Positions 1 through 7,658 are shown, counted from the first letter of the stretch. The stretch is DNA of 11,120 nucleotides from JABSOG01 sp041583135 (GCA_041583135.1 JBFHGJ010000152.1:1-11120), one strand, 5' to 3'. Made by a program: numbers and translations. Notes: generated from the letters alone by a model not told the origin.

Positions 1-800
1 TATATGGCGACAACTGCCAAATACACTTGAGCAACGCTAACGGCGAACTCATCGGCAACCTGTACCAGTTGTTGATGTAGTGCAATAGGCAACGATAGCG
101 TCTTTCTGCCACTGGCGACAGTGACCTCGGGACCTGAAGTCGTTTGGTTACGTCGAGTAAAAAACGAAGGTGACAGCGCTGCAATTTGCTGTCGCCAATA
201 TTCCCGGCTTTTGTCAAAGTTTTTACTGTTTTGATAAGCCTCTGACAGCTCAACGACTTCGTGCCAAGACGTTTGCGGCAGCACTTGTTCATCGAGTCCT
301 TCACCGCGCTCGATGGCATTGTAATATTGACCCAACACTTTGGCCCATTGGGCGAATCCCCAACCATCCATCACCAGATGGTGCGCCAAACCGACATAAC
401 GGTAACTGTTATCTGCCAGCCGCAACAAGTAACTACAGAACAGCTCACTATCGTCGATGGTAAAAGCCTCGGTAAAACGGTCGGCAAGCCACTGATCAGC
501 GCTCGCTTGCGGATCGTCCCGTTCACTAAAATCCAATAACGGCAATTCAACAGTACGCTCAGTCGTGATGTATTGCTCTAATCGCTGTTGACGGTTAACA
601 ACACGAATACCAAAAGCATCAAAGCGCCCAACCAGAAATTGGTGTGCTTGATTGAGGCTCGCTGGGTTGATTTTACCCAATTCGATATAGCCACCGATAT
701 TATAAATAGGAGATTTTGGGTGATAAAGCTGATCGAAATAGATATCTTGCTGAGTCAGCGTCAGCCCAAACGGCTGAGAATTATGAGTATTAGTATCCAC
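1..800 (-). CDS. Non-ribosomal peptide synthetase, N-terminal condensation domain (partial, runs off left edge)
   Basis: About 266 codons are visible and the frame stays open to the edge. The N terminus matches the start of a condensation (C) domain: a LTLTQQDIYFDQ stretch near residues 13-24, then SPIYNIGGYI near 30-39. The catalytic C3 motif HHLVMDG (HHxxxDG) lies at residues 140-146, with both histidines intact. C domains join the upstream acyl or peptidyl donor to the acceptor aminoacyl group on carrier proteins in the cytoplasm. A C domain at the very N terminus means the protein either receives a donor from another synthetase or is a starter C domain that loads a fatty acyl group; the adjacent acylase makes the second idea attractive but unproven. 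GTG at 800 is preferred because GATGGAA lies at suitable spacing upstream; an in-frame GTG at 806 is the alternative. It follows the exporter gene by 44 nt, probably in the same transcript. Adenylation and carrier domains would lie outside the window. Confidence 0.93.
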   Translation of the reverse strand, partial: MDTNTHNSQPFGLTLTQQDIYFDQLYHPKSPIYNIGGYIELGKINPASLNQAHQFLVGRFDAFGIRVVNRQQRLEQYITTERTVELPLLDFSERDDPQASADQWLADRFTEAFTIDDSELFCSYLLRLADNSYRYVGLAHHLVMDGWGFAQWAKVLGQYYNAIERGEGLDEQVLPQTSWHEVVELSEAYQNSKNFDKSREYWRQQIAALSPSFFTRRNQTTSGPEVTVASGRKTLSLPIALHQQLVQVADEFAVSVAQVYLAVVAI

Positions 801-844
801 AATCACGTTCCATCAATAACAACAATTATTACAATTCAACAGGT

Positions 845-2545
845 TCAGCACGGCGTTGCGGCAGCGGCGGTGAACACCGGAGAAGCCTTATTTTTGGCGG
901 TCAAACGCCCCTGCTCCATGACATAAAGGTGATCGGCTACATCAAAGTAACGATCATCATGGCTAATAACGATAACCACTTTATTGCGCGCTTTTAGCTC
1001 CGGTAAGATCTCGGTGTAAAAGACGTGCTTAAACAGCGGGTCTTGATCTGCCGCCCACTCGTCAAACAAGTAGATGTCCTTATCTTCTAAAAACGCCACC
1101 AACAACGCCAAACGCTTGCGCTGACCGTCTGACAGCGACAAAGTAGAGAACTGACCATCTTCAATGGTGACCTTGTGTTGCAAGTGAAGTTTTTCCAAAT
1201 ATTGTTGGGCTTGGCTGGCCAAAGCATCTGTCATTGGCAACAATAGCCGGTCAAACAAATGGTAATCGGAATAGATCGCACAAATCGATTGTCGGGCGTT
1301 GTTGCGGGTGTTGTTGTCAATGGCAATATCGCCGAAATAAATCACCCCATCGCTGGGTGTATAGTGCAGCGTAAGCAACTTGCTCATTGTCGATTTCCCG
1401 GAGCCATTGGCACCGACGATAAACGTTATCGAACCTTTGACCATTTCGAAATTAAGCGGACCGACATGAAAGCCCGCTTCATTGCCGGCATCTGGGTAGC
1501 GATATTCCACCTCAGAAAAGCGAATACTGTGCCATCCCTGAAGCGGACTGATATCATCACTACAAGGCTCAGGCGGAATAAGCGATAACATCGAGTTGAG
1601 TTTGCGATAGGAAACGGCAGCAACCATCAGCATCGGAATAAAATTCAAAATAATGGCGATGGGGCCGGAGACGTATAATAACGCCATGACAACGCCCAAC
1701 AATTCCGGTCCGCTGATCTGATAATAATTGACAAAAATAAAGCTGACACAGCCGATAACAAAGAAGCTGAGCAAATCTCCGAAACTCATTGTCAAACGAA
1801 TGACCGTCTGCCCTTTGACCTCGTTGTCTCTGATGAGTTGTTCTTGTTGATAGAGATTCTGGTCGAAATACAATTGACGCTTTAGCGCGTCCAGTTTTAG
1901 CTCTTTTGCGCCATACACAAGACCATTGATGGACTGCTGCAACTTATCATGCACCTCACGCGAGCGTTCGAACAAACGGCGCCCGGCGATCATCGGCAAC
2001 TGATAACAGGTCGCCCCAATCACAATCGCCACCATCACCAGCCTGAAAATATCGGCATTCAAATACATTAAAAACGCCAACATACCAATCAGTGTCACCG
2101 AGTTGACCAACAGCATCGGTAATGCCCGGCCGCCGGAAATAATGCGCGGCACATCGATATTGATAGCCGCAACCAGACTTGATGCGCCGACTTTTTCCAA
2201 ACTAGACAAAGATGCATCTGCAATTTGGCGATAAAACTTAATACGCAACGCTTTGGCAACATCGATAGCCACACGCAACAACAGGATCTCAGAAAAGCTA
2301 CGCATCAACAAAATGAGCAAGCAGGCTACAAAATACACTATCGCCAAGTAAAAGTGGCTCACCTCAATGCCAAAGACCAACTCAACCGCGCCATTGACCT
2401 CCGGCAACATTGGATCTTTGGGCTGGACACTGGCCAATAACAAGGGGATCAACCCCGAATAACAGATCCCGGCAAACAACCCCAAAACAATCGACAAAAA
2501 TACCCTGTTGGGCGAACTTTGCGAAAAGCTGGTCAATAACTTCAC
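845..2545 (-). CDS. Cyclic-peptide/siderophore-type ABC exporter, fused permease and ATPase (SyrD/PvdE/YojI-like)
   Basis: The 566-residue protein is a half-transporter with an N-terminal membrane domain and a C-terminal ATPase. About six membrane segments are visible near residues 14-38, 62-82, 140-162, 165-185, 255-275 and 282-312. The ATPase has Walker A GANGSGKST (378-386), signature LSDGQ (471-475), Walker B running into DEWAADQD (495-502) and switch His529. DEWAADQD and the missing canonical Q-loop glutamine (the site reads AIYSDYHLFD, 423-431) are typical of the cyclic-peptide export family that includes PvdE, SyrD and YojI. Homodimers in the inner membrane move peptide products to the periplasm. 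The GTG start overlaps the acylase stop (GTGA) and has AGGAGA six nt upstream, so the two are probably translationally coupled. The pairing suggests that the pump supplies substrate to the periplasmic acylase. Family assignment is secure; the cargo is inferred. Confidence 0.93.
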   Translation of the reverse strand: MKLLTSFSQSSPNRVFLSIVLGLFAGICYSGLIPLLLASVQPKDPMLPEVNGAVELVFGIEVSHFYLAIVYFVACLLILLMRSFSEILLLRVAIDVAKALRIKFYRQIADASLSSLEKVGASSLVAAINIDVPRIISGGRALPMLLVNSVTLIGMLAFLMYLNADIFRLVMVAIVIGATCYQLPMIAGRRLFERSREVHDKLQQSINGLVYGAKELKLDALKRQLYFDQNLYQQEQLIRDNEVKGQTVIRLTMSFGDLLSFFVIGCVSFIFVNYYQISGPELLGVVMALLYVSGPIAIILNFIPMLMVAAVSYRKLNSMLSLIPPEPCSDDISPLQGWHSIRFSEVEYRYPDAGNEAGFHVGPLNFEMVKGSITFIVGANGSGKSTMSKLLTLHYTPSDGVIYFGDIAIDNNTRNNARQSICAIYSDYHLFDRLLLPMTDALASQAQQYLEKLHLQHKVTIEDGQFSTLSLSDGQRKRLALLVAFLEDKDIYLFDEWAADQDPLFKHVFYTEILPELKARNKVVIVISHDDRYFDVADHLYVMEQGRLTAKNKASPVFTAAAATPC

Positions 2546-5010
2546 CGGTTGTCTCCTTTTGCATCAACTGCTTGCAATATCAATCTATGTTTTACCGGCA
2601 AATCGATAGGCTCAAAGAGACCTTGCTGGAATGAGCCGATCTTATCCTGATAATGTTGGCTACCAACCTGACCCGATTGGCCTGTTGATAGGTTTATCCA
2701 GTGTTGACGCTTATCTGCGCCGATCTGAATAATTTGACGAAATCCGGCGCCGAATACCTGAACGTATCCATGGTCTTGTTGATATGAACTTGCCGCGACA
2801 TTCACGGTATGGGGAGAGCCACCGTTGTCGATACGCTGTTCAAACCAGTCACGCAAAACCTTGGTTTGACTAAAAGGCGTATGTTTGTACAAGGTTTGCT
2901 GCACCTTGCCCCAGCGCCAGTTATCGATATTGCTGCCACGCAGTTTTTCAAGCTCTCGCAAACTATCGTCCAGTGCGACATCGACGACATAAAAGCAATC
3001 TTCCACCATTAAACTGCCGACAACGTCGCACCACTCACTTTGCTGCGCCAACAGCTTCGCTATCTGCTCACTTTCAACGGCGGACTTTACCCCTTCTAAG
3101 TAGCTATCAAACGACTGGCGATTCCAGTTTGCCGATAACTCATCACTGAACAGGCGATGGCGAATATGGCGCTGCCAACCATAAAACAAAGTCGCGCCGA
3201 CACTCTCGACAGAGGCATCACCTTGCCAATCGGCCAAACGTTTCAATGCCTGAGATTTATTGGACTGTGCGTCTGTCTTTGACACTTCACGATACATCTT
3301 TAGCAGCTGTTGCAATAAAGGTTGCACAGACAAATCTTGAACATCAAGCTGCATTTGCTGAGTATAGTCGCTGGTGATCTTTTGCCCGCTGCCCAATTGC
3401 TGCTGTAACAACTGCTCGATGCGCTGCGCGCGATAACCGGGGGCAAATTGACTGGAGATAAAATGCGGATAACCTGCCGCCGTATTATCATTGTTGGCAT
3501 TGATGATGTATCCGGCTGGAGGATTCAAATACCTCGGCATTTCTTGCGCCGACAAATAGCCTTGCCATTGACTATCGGGGTCAGACCCTGCAATAACAAA
3601 CTCACCGCTATGCTTTTTACGCCGAGGGATACGACCTGCACCCACTAGGCCAATATTGTCCTGCTTGTCCATGTAAAGAACGTTTAGCGCAGGGGCAACC
3701 AGCAAAGACAATGCCTGATTAAAGCTATGCCAATCATGGGCCTTGTTGAGCTGTAAAAAGGCATCGTAACTGGTATCGTCATTATCCAAAGCCGTCCAGC
3801 GCATCGACACGGGACCATCGAGAGACGTCAAGGTATCGGATATTACCGGACCATGAATGGTTTTACGTGTGGTGATCTCAATCGGCATCAATGGCGCCCG
3901 GATCTGCGCTGGAAACGCTGCTTTGACTTGTAGCCGTTGTTCAGATTTGACAAACTCCATCCAACGGCCATCGGCCCAATATTGATTCGGATTGTCGGGA
4001 TTAACCCGCTCGACATACAGATCCTGCACATCGGCCATCATATTGGTGCCGCCCCAGCTAATATCGCGATTGGCACCAAAGATCACCAAAGGCAGGCCAA
4101 CTAGGCTCATCCCCGAGACGTCCAAATCGTCACCCTTTTGCACCACGGCATACCACAATGAAGGGATCTGTAAGCCTAAGTGCGGATCGTTAGCCAAGAT
4201 AGGCTTGCCTGACTCGGTGAGTTTACCCGATACAACCCACGCATTGCTGCCGACATACTTACCGCCAATTTGCAAGTCACGCTCGAAAACCTCAGCCAAC
4301 TGAAAAACACCGGCGAGCTTTTCGGAGATCAAGTCTTGCTGAGACAGGGCGTTTGAGATTTCAGTTTGATAGATTTGCGGAAATAACTGTTGCAGCTCTT
4401 GTGGCGTGAATCGAGTGGCACTGACAAACCGCTGGATCTCCGTTCGATAGTTGCCGCTCAGATTCAGCGCAAATACCTTAATCCAAGTCAATGAATCGAT
4501 TATCGTCCAAGGCTCAGGCTCTATCGACAATAGATTGAATTCGATCGGCAGATCACTCGTGCCTTGAATGAATTGATTGATACCCCGGCTATAAGCCTGC
4601 AAAGAATCGAGCGCTGCTGGGCTCAAGTGCTGCTTTGCTTGCTTGGCCGCATCAACCAAACCCAACGAGCGGATCCAGATGTCTTGAGCAATCGCCTGAC
4701 GCCCAAAAACTTCACTTAACCGACCTTGTGCGAAGCGACGCTGCACCTCAAGCTGCCACAATCTATCCTGGGCATGGAGATAGCCCATAGCAAAATAGAT
4801 ATCATTGCTGTCGCGACCAATGATAGTCGGAACCCCAGATTTATTTCGGGTAACTTCAACAGAATTGACTATACCGCTCACTGTCACAGTGCCGTCGAGC
4901 ACAGGCAGCGGCTGAGAAATAAACCCCTTGTAAGCCAGTCCCAGCAGTAGCGCAAAAGGCAAAAACAGGAATACGAAAAACCGACTCAGGATCGGATAAT
5001 ATCCAAACAA
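2542..5010 (-). CDS. Penicillin-acylase-family Ntn hydrolase, periplasmic acylase
   Basis: The 822-residue protein has the usual length of the penicillin amidase family, which is made as a precursor and self-cleaves into alpha and beta chains. Residues 10-28 are hydrophobic after a short basic N terminus, giving a signal peptide or anchor, so it should act in the periplasm. The maturation site is G254/S255 in GSNAW; Ser255 would be the N-terminal nucleophile of a beta chain of about 568 residues. Family motifs follow: ANDPHLG (273-279), ADVQDLY (326-332), the Asn-rich NANND (504-508) likely to supply the oxyanion Asn, and STGQSG (775-780). Such enzymes remove acyl groups from amides, including beta-lactams, homoserine lactones and, in PvdQ, the fatty acyl chain of pyoverdine precursors. 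Placed before a peptide exporter and an NRPS, deacylation of an exported lipopeptide is the best guess; self-resistance or lactone quenching are alternatives. The start is TTG at 5010: no other in-frame start follows the upstream stop, and GGAGG lies six nt away. Confidence 0.92.
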   Translation of the reverse strand: MFGYYPILSRFFVFLFLPFALLLGLAYKGFISQPLPVLDGTVTVSGIVNSVEVTRNKSGVPTIIGRDSNDIYFAMGYLHAQDRLWQLEVQRRFAQGRLSEVFGRQAIAQDIWIRSLGLVDAAKQAKQHLSPAALDSLQAYSRGINQFIQGTSDLPIEFNLLSIEPEPWTIIDSLTWIKVFALNLSGNYRTEIQRFVSATRFTPQELQQLFPQIYQTEISNALSQQDLISEKLAGVFQLAEVFERDLQIGGKYVGSNAWVVSGKLTESGKPILANDPHLGLQIPSLWYAVVQKGDDLDVSGMSLVGLPLVIFGANRDISWGGTNMMADVQDLYVERVNPDNPNQYWADGRWMEFVKSEQRLQVKAAFPAQIRAPLMPIEITTRKTIHGPVISDTLTSLDGPVSMRWTALDNDDTSYDAFLQLNKAHDWHSFNQALSLLVAPALNVLYMDKQDNIGLVGAGRIPRRKKHSGEFVIAGSDPDSQWQGYLSAQEMPRYLNPPAGYIINANNDNTAAGYPHFISSQFAPGYRAQRIEQLLQQQLGSGQKITSDYTQQMQLDVQDLSVQPLLQQLLKMYREVSKTDAQSNKSQALKRLADWQGDASVESVGATLFYGWQRHIRHRLFSDELSANWNRQSFDSYLEGVKSAVESEQIAKLLAQQSEWCDVVGSLMVEDCFYVVDVALDDSLRELEKLRGSNIDNWRWGKVQQTLYKHTPFSQTKVLRDWFEQRIDNGGSPHTVNVAASSYQQDHGYVQVFGAGFRQIIQIGADKRQHWINLSTGQSGQVGSQHYQDKIGSFQQGLFEPIDLPVKHRLILQAVDAKGDNR
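2552..2557 (-). promoter_or_regulatory. Ribosome binding site of the ABC exporter
   Basis: On the minus strand AGGAGA lies six nt before the GTG start at 2545. It is inside the last codons of the acylase gene and fixes the GTG as the start, since no ATG is available at a good distance. Confidence 0.8.
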
Positions 5011-5016
5011 ACAACG

Positions 5017-5021
5017 CCTCC
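5017..5021 (-). promoter_or_regulatory. Ribosome binding site deciding the TTG start of the acylase
   Basis: GGAGG on the minus strand with a 6-nt gap to TTG at 5010. Reading back in frame from 5010 there is no ATG, GTG or TTG before an in-frame TGA about 65 nt upstream, so this site and the TTG together define the start. Confidence 0.8.
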
Positions 5022-5155
5022 ATGAACGATACTTATTGCAACGGTTCTTCCATTGATCGGACTTACAGTCCTGTCACACAACCATTTACTATTTGAATTT
5101 CAGTGGGTTACCGAAGCAGCTAAATTTACGCCAATTGCTAGAGGCGAAATACCCA

Positions 5156-5174
5156 CTTACCCTCTAAAGGTAAG
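5156..5174 (-). repeat. Leader hairpin in the acylase operon transcript
   Basis: CTTACC and GGTAAG form a 6-bp stem with a 7-nt loop, about 20-35 nt downstream of the predicted minus-strand start. The 3' arm adjoins GTGGGT (5156-5151), which can instead pair with ACCCAC (5108-5103), so two structures compete. No U-run follows, so it is not a plain terminator. It could be a chance structure. Confidence 0.3.
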
Positions 5175-5198
5175 CTATTTGCTACATCGATTGGCGAG

Positions 5199-5226
5199 TG
5201 TATATTAGGGCCTACTAAACTGTCAA
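5199..5226 (-). promoter_or_regulatory. Sigma70-like promoter for the acylase-exporter-NRPS operon
   Basis: On the minus strand a perfect -35 TTGACA (5226-5221) is separated by 16 nt from TATACA (5204-5199), which matches four of six bases of TATAAT. It would start transcription near 5192, leaving an untranslated leader of roughly 180 nt before the TTG start of the acylase. No promoter-like gap exists between the downstream genes, so it may drive all three. Confidence 0.6.
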
Positions 5227-5378
5227 CCTCCATGCAAAGACATCAGATCACCCCCTTCCCCATTTATACAACCCCCGGCAAAACAATACATTAGCCCCTT
5301 TTATCAATACCTTAAGTAAGGGATGACAGTCAATACACCCGATCCGCTGATACTGGGATGTACGACCAGAGCCAGCTA

Positions 5379-5407
5379 TTGACTAACGTTGGTAAACATG
5401 ATTTACT
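5379..5407 (+). promoter_or_regulatory. Possible sigma70-like promoter for the adaptor/efflux operon
   Basis: TTGACT (5379-5384), a 17-nt spacer and TTTACT (5402-5407) give five of six and four of six matches to the consensus. It lies about 155 nt upstream of the adaptor start and would place the large inverted repeat at 5469-5510 inside the leader. Spacing is right but the -10 is weak, so this is tentative. Confidence 0.4.
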
Positions 5408-5468
5408 GCGTCCACTTTTGGCACCCACCGAGTGGCAAATATCGAAACTTCAATAACAAGTTCAACAC

Positions 5469-5510
5469 CTCAATCAGGCATGAGAACTCTAGGTTGTAGG
5501 CTTGATTGAG
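5469..5510. repeat. Inverted repeat with 11-bp arms upstream of the adaptor gene
   Basis: CTCAATCAGGC (5469-5479) faces GCTTGATTGAG (5500-5510). Eight outer base pairs are perfect, followed by one G-T wobble and two more pairs, around a 20-nt centre. It ends 54 nt before the GTG start at 5565. It may be a dyad operator for a cluster regulator, or an RNA hairpin in the leader. No U-run follows, so it is not a terminator. Confidence 0.5.
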
Positions 5511-5564
5511 CGCTCTAAGCATTAACGCAAAATGAGTGTAAAGTAGAGACTTTTGGGAATATCA

Positions 5565-6824
5565 GTGGACGTAATAAAATCTAGGAATAAATCGACCTCC
5601 ATCATCAGTAAAAAACATTTCCTCACTGTAGGCAGTGTTGTCTTAATTATCTTCTCTGTGCTGTTGATGAACGACCCCGGCAATTCGCCCTCCGCCAGCG
5701 TTGAAAGAAAAGACATTCGATTGGCCAAAGTCAACCGCGGCTCGTTGAAAGTTACCATCGACGGTTATGGCGTATTACGCTCACGCAAACAAACGCTCCT
5801 GACCGCCCAAACCCCTGCGACAGTCGAAGAAGTGCTGTTACGTCCAGGCGCAAAAATAAGTAAAGGCAGTGTTATCTTACGATTGAGCCGCCCCCAACTG
5901 CTACAAGAACTAGAAGCGTCCAAATTGGCATTGAAACAAGAAAAGGCCAATCTGCAACGACTGATCTTAAGCAACCGCCGCGAACTATTAGAGCAAAAAG
6001 CCCTCAAAGTAGACCTAGATGCCGAAATTCAAATGGCATCCTTACTTAAAGAAGCCCAGCACGAACTTGCCAAATCCGGCATCATATCCAGCTTAGCCTA
6101 CAAGCAAGCCGAATTGGACGAATCGAAGAAAAAGCAAAAATTAGACATCCTCAACCAACGGGTTGAGCAATTGCAAGAAGAGTTAAATATCGCCGTGGCC
6201 GTGCAACAAGAGCAGGTGAAAATCGCCCAATCTCGTACCGACAGCATTGCCCAACAGGCCGAACAGTTGACGGTTAAGGCAACCATCGATGGCGTGTTGC
6301 AGCGATTACCGGTAGAATTGGGACAAAGCGTCGCAGCCGGACAAGAACTGGCCTTAATCGGCACCGATACCGACTTGGTCGCCCTCGTCCAAGTACCACA
6401 ATCAAAAGCCGAACAACTGAAAATCGGACAAACCGCAACAATCAATACCCGCAAAGACAAAGCCAAAGGGCAGTTGGTGCGCATCGCGCCGCAAGTCGTA
6501 GACGGCACAGTAGAAGTTGAAATCGCGTTCATTGAAGATATTCCGCGCTCGGCACGACCTGAGCTGAATATAGATGTCGAGATCTATGCCGCCGAGGTTT
6601 CCAACGCATTATATATAGAACGACCATTTAACGCTCAAGCCAATAACGTCAGTCAGCTGTTTAAGCTGGTGCAAAATGACCGAGCAGTCAAACAAGAAAT
6701 AAAATTTGGTCTTGATTCCGGTCGTTACATTCAGCTGATAGACGGCGCAGTCGAAAATGACAACTTGATCATTTCCGACATGAGCAATTTCAATTCAGAG
6801 CCGGAAGTAAGCGTGCTTAACTGA
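5565..6824 (+). CDS. MacA/HlyD-type periplasmic adaptor subunit of a tripartite efflux pump
   Basis: The protein is about 419 residues from GTG 5565, the usual size for a membrane fusion protein. Counted from that start, residues 19-35 form one membrane anchor. A first lipoyl half follows near 82-108 (TPATVEEVLLRPGAKI), then a long Gln/Lys/Glu-rich coiled-coil hairpin near 110-236, the second lipoyl half near 236-266 (ATIDGVLQRLPVELGQ) and beta-barrel and membrane-proximal regions. Such adaptors bridge an inner-membrane pump to a TolC-like outer-membrane channel. The partner pump is encoded by the next two genes; no channel gene is in the window. In pyoverdine producers PvdR plays this part for the finished siderophore, so export of the peptide product is the likely job. 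GTG 5565 has GGGA six nt upstream; TTG at 5553, four codons earlier in the same frame, is the alternative with a poorer site. The 126 nt gap to the ATPase gene is fairly long for a single operon. Confidence 0.88.
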   Translation: MDVIKSRNKSTSIISKKHFLTVGSVVLIIFSVLLMNDPGNSPSASVERKDIRLAKVNRGSLKVTIDGYGVLRSRKQTLLTAQTPATVEEVLLRPGAKISKGSVILRLSRPQLLQELEASKLALKQEKANLQRLILSNRRELLEQKALKVDLDAEIQMASLLKEAQHELAKSGIISSLAYKQAELDESKKKQKLDILNQRVEQLQEELNIAVAVQQEQVKIAQSRTDSIAQQAEQLTVKATIDGVLQRLPVELGQSVAAGQELALIGTDTDLVALVQVPQSKAEQLKIGQTATINTRKDKAKGQLVRIAPQVVDGTVEVEIAFIEDIPRSARPELNIDVEIYAAEVSNALYIERPFNAQANNVSQLFKLVQNDRAVKQEIKFGLDSGRYIQLIDGAVENDNLIISDMSNFNSEPEVSVLN

Positions 6825-6837
6825 TGACTGCTTAGGT

Positions 6838-6861
6838 GCGGGTTCTTGCTTAAGCACCCGC
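6838..6861 (+). repeat. Hairpin in the adaptor-ATPase gap
   Basis: GCGGGT (6838-6843) pairs with ACCCGC (6856-6861) around a 12-nt loop holding the palindrome GCTTAAGC; GGTGC/GCACC is a competing pairing. Outer CTTAG (6831) and CTAAG further down can close over it. There is no U-run, so it is more likely an mRNA-stability or processing structure than a terminator. The rest of the 126-nt gap shows nothing else recognisable. Confidence 0.3.
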
Positions 6862-6950
6862 CATCTGACCTAGGCTAAGTTAAGCGGTTTAGCACAGTAC
6901 TTGCGGCGTAAACCCGACACATTCAATTGTCAACAACGCAGGCCTTTTAG

Positions 6951-7658
6951 ATGTCCAAAGCAATTATAACACTAAACAACATTTGTAAAGTATTCGATAC
7001 TGAGTTGGTTGAAACTCACGCCCTGAAAAATGTTTCGTTCGAGATCCATGAAGGGGAGTTTTTGTCAATCTGCGGTCCGTCGGGCTGTGGTAAATCGACC
7101 TTGTTGTCGATTTTAGGATTGTTGGATCTGCCCACCACCGGTCAGTATTTTATCCACGATGTCGATGCATCCAATCTGTCTTTGAGCGAAGCGGCCTATC
7201 TGCGCAACGAAAAGATCGGGTTTGTTTTCCAATCGTTCAACTTGATAGACGAGTTGTCAGTTTATGACAATGTTGCCCTACCTATGCGCTATCGCAAACA
7301 CAAACTCAGCGACGCCGAAGTCGATAAGAAAGTCATGGAGTGTATCGCCAAGGTCGAATTGACCGACCGCATCGAGCACAAACCCAACCAGCTTTCAGGC
7401 GGGCAACAGCAGCGCATTTCCATTGCCCGTGCTTTGGTCAACGAACCTTCATTATTGTTGGTAGATGAGCCCACAGGTAACTTGGATTCGCGTAACGCGC
7501 AAATGGTGATGGATACCCTCAATCAGCTCAATAAAGAAGGTACCACCATTTGTATGGTTACCCATGACCAACATTTTGCCGATATGGCAACCCGCTTTGT
7601 TCATTTGTTTGACGGACAGATCACAGAACAAGTTGCTAGTCAGAAGGTTGCCGGATGA
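6951..7658 (+). CDS. MacB/LolD-type ABC transporter ATP-binding protein
   Basis: The 235-residue protein is a stand-alone nucleotide-binding domain of normal length. It has Walker A GPSGCGKST (42-50), Q-loop Gln94 in FVFQSFNLI, signature LSGGQQQR (148-155), Walker B LLLVDEPTGNLD (168-179) and switch His205. DEPTGNLD and the Q-loop context are typical of the MacB/LolD/FtsE group, whose pumps do mechanical work on periplasmic substrates. It lies in the cytoplasm and powers the permease encoded immediately downstream, whose ATG overlaps this stop codon as ATGA. MacB of Escherichia coli has ATPase and permease in one chain; here they are separate genes. The ATG start is preceded by a modest AGG eight nt upstream. 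The assignment is secure; the substrate is inferred from the neighbouring peptide synthetase. Confidence 0.95.
   Translation: MSKAIITLNNICKVFDTELVETHALKNVSFEIHEGEFLSICGPSGCGKSTLLSILGLLDLPTTGQYFIHDVDASNLSLSEAAYLRNEKIGFVFQSFNLIDELSVYDNVALPMRYRKHKLSDAEVDKKVMECIAKVELTDRIEHKPNQLSGGQQQRISIARALVNEPSLLLVDEPTGNLDSRNAQMVMDTLNQLNKEGTTICMVTHDQHFADMATRFVHLFDGQITEQVASQKVAG

Larger units (their letters stand above)
5011..5564. other. Divergent intergenic control region
   Basis: A stretch of about 550 bases separates the two divergent gene sets. I see no credible protein gene in it; the only short reading frames lack ribosome binding sites. It carries a strong minus-strand promoter candidate, a weaker plus-strand one, a leader hairpin, a small imperfect palindrome (CCTTA-AG-TAAGG, 5310-5321) and a large inverted repeat near its right end. 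It is long enough to hold operators for a shared regulator. No sequence close to the Fur consensus (three or more GATAAT-like hexamers) was found by eye. Confidence 0.7.

Noticed and set aside
170..926. Plus-strand frames of about 90-110 codons opposite the NRPS and exporter genes
   Set aside because: They lie antisense to coding sequence with clear family motifs and resemble no protein; shadows of the real genes.
2542..5010. Frameshift or truncation in the acylase because it starts at TTG
   Set aside because: Length, N-terminal membrane segment, nucleophile and C-terminal STGQSG motif are all present, and GGAGG is correctly placed for the TTG.
5022..5096. 24-codon ATG reading frame on the plus strand in the intergenic region
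   Set aside because: No ribosome binding site, points into the acylase leader antisense, and the sequence shows no recognisable peptide features.
5011..5564. Fur box
   Set aside because: Searched by eye on both strands for GATAAT-like repeats; only isolated weak hexamers were found.
6098..6532. 144-codon minus-strand frame within the adaptor gene
   Set aside because: Cys/Ser/Thr-rich composition typical of an antisense shadow of a Gln/Lys-rich coiled coil.
6825..6950. Terminator splitting the adaptor from the ATPase and permease
   Set aside because: The GCGGGT/ACCCGC hairpin is not followed by a run of T, so I keep it only as a secondary structure.
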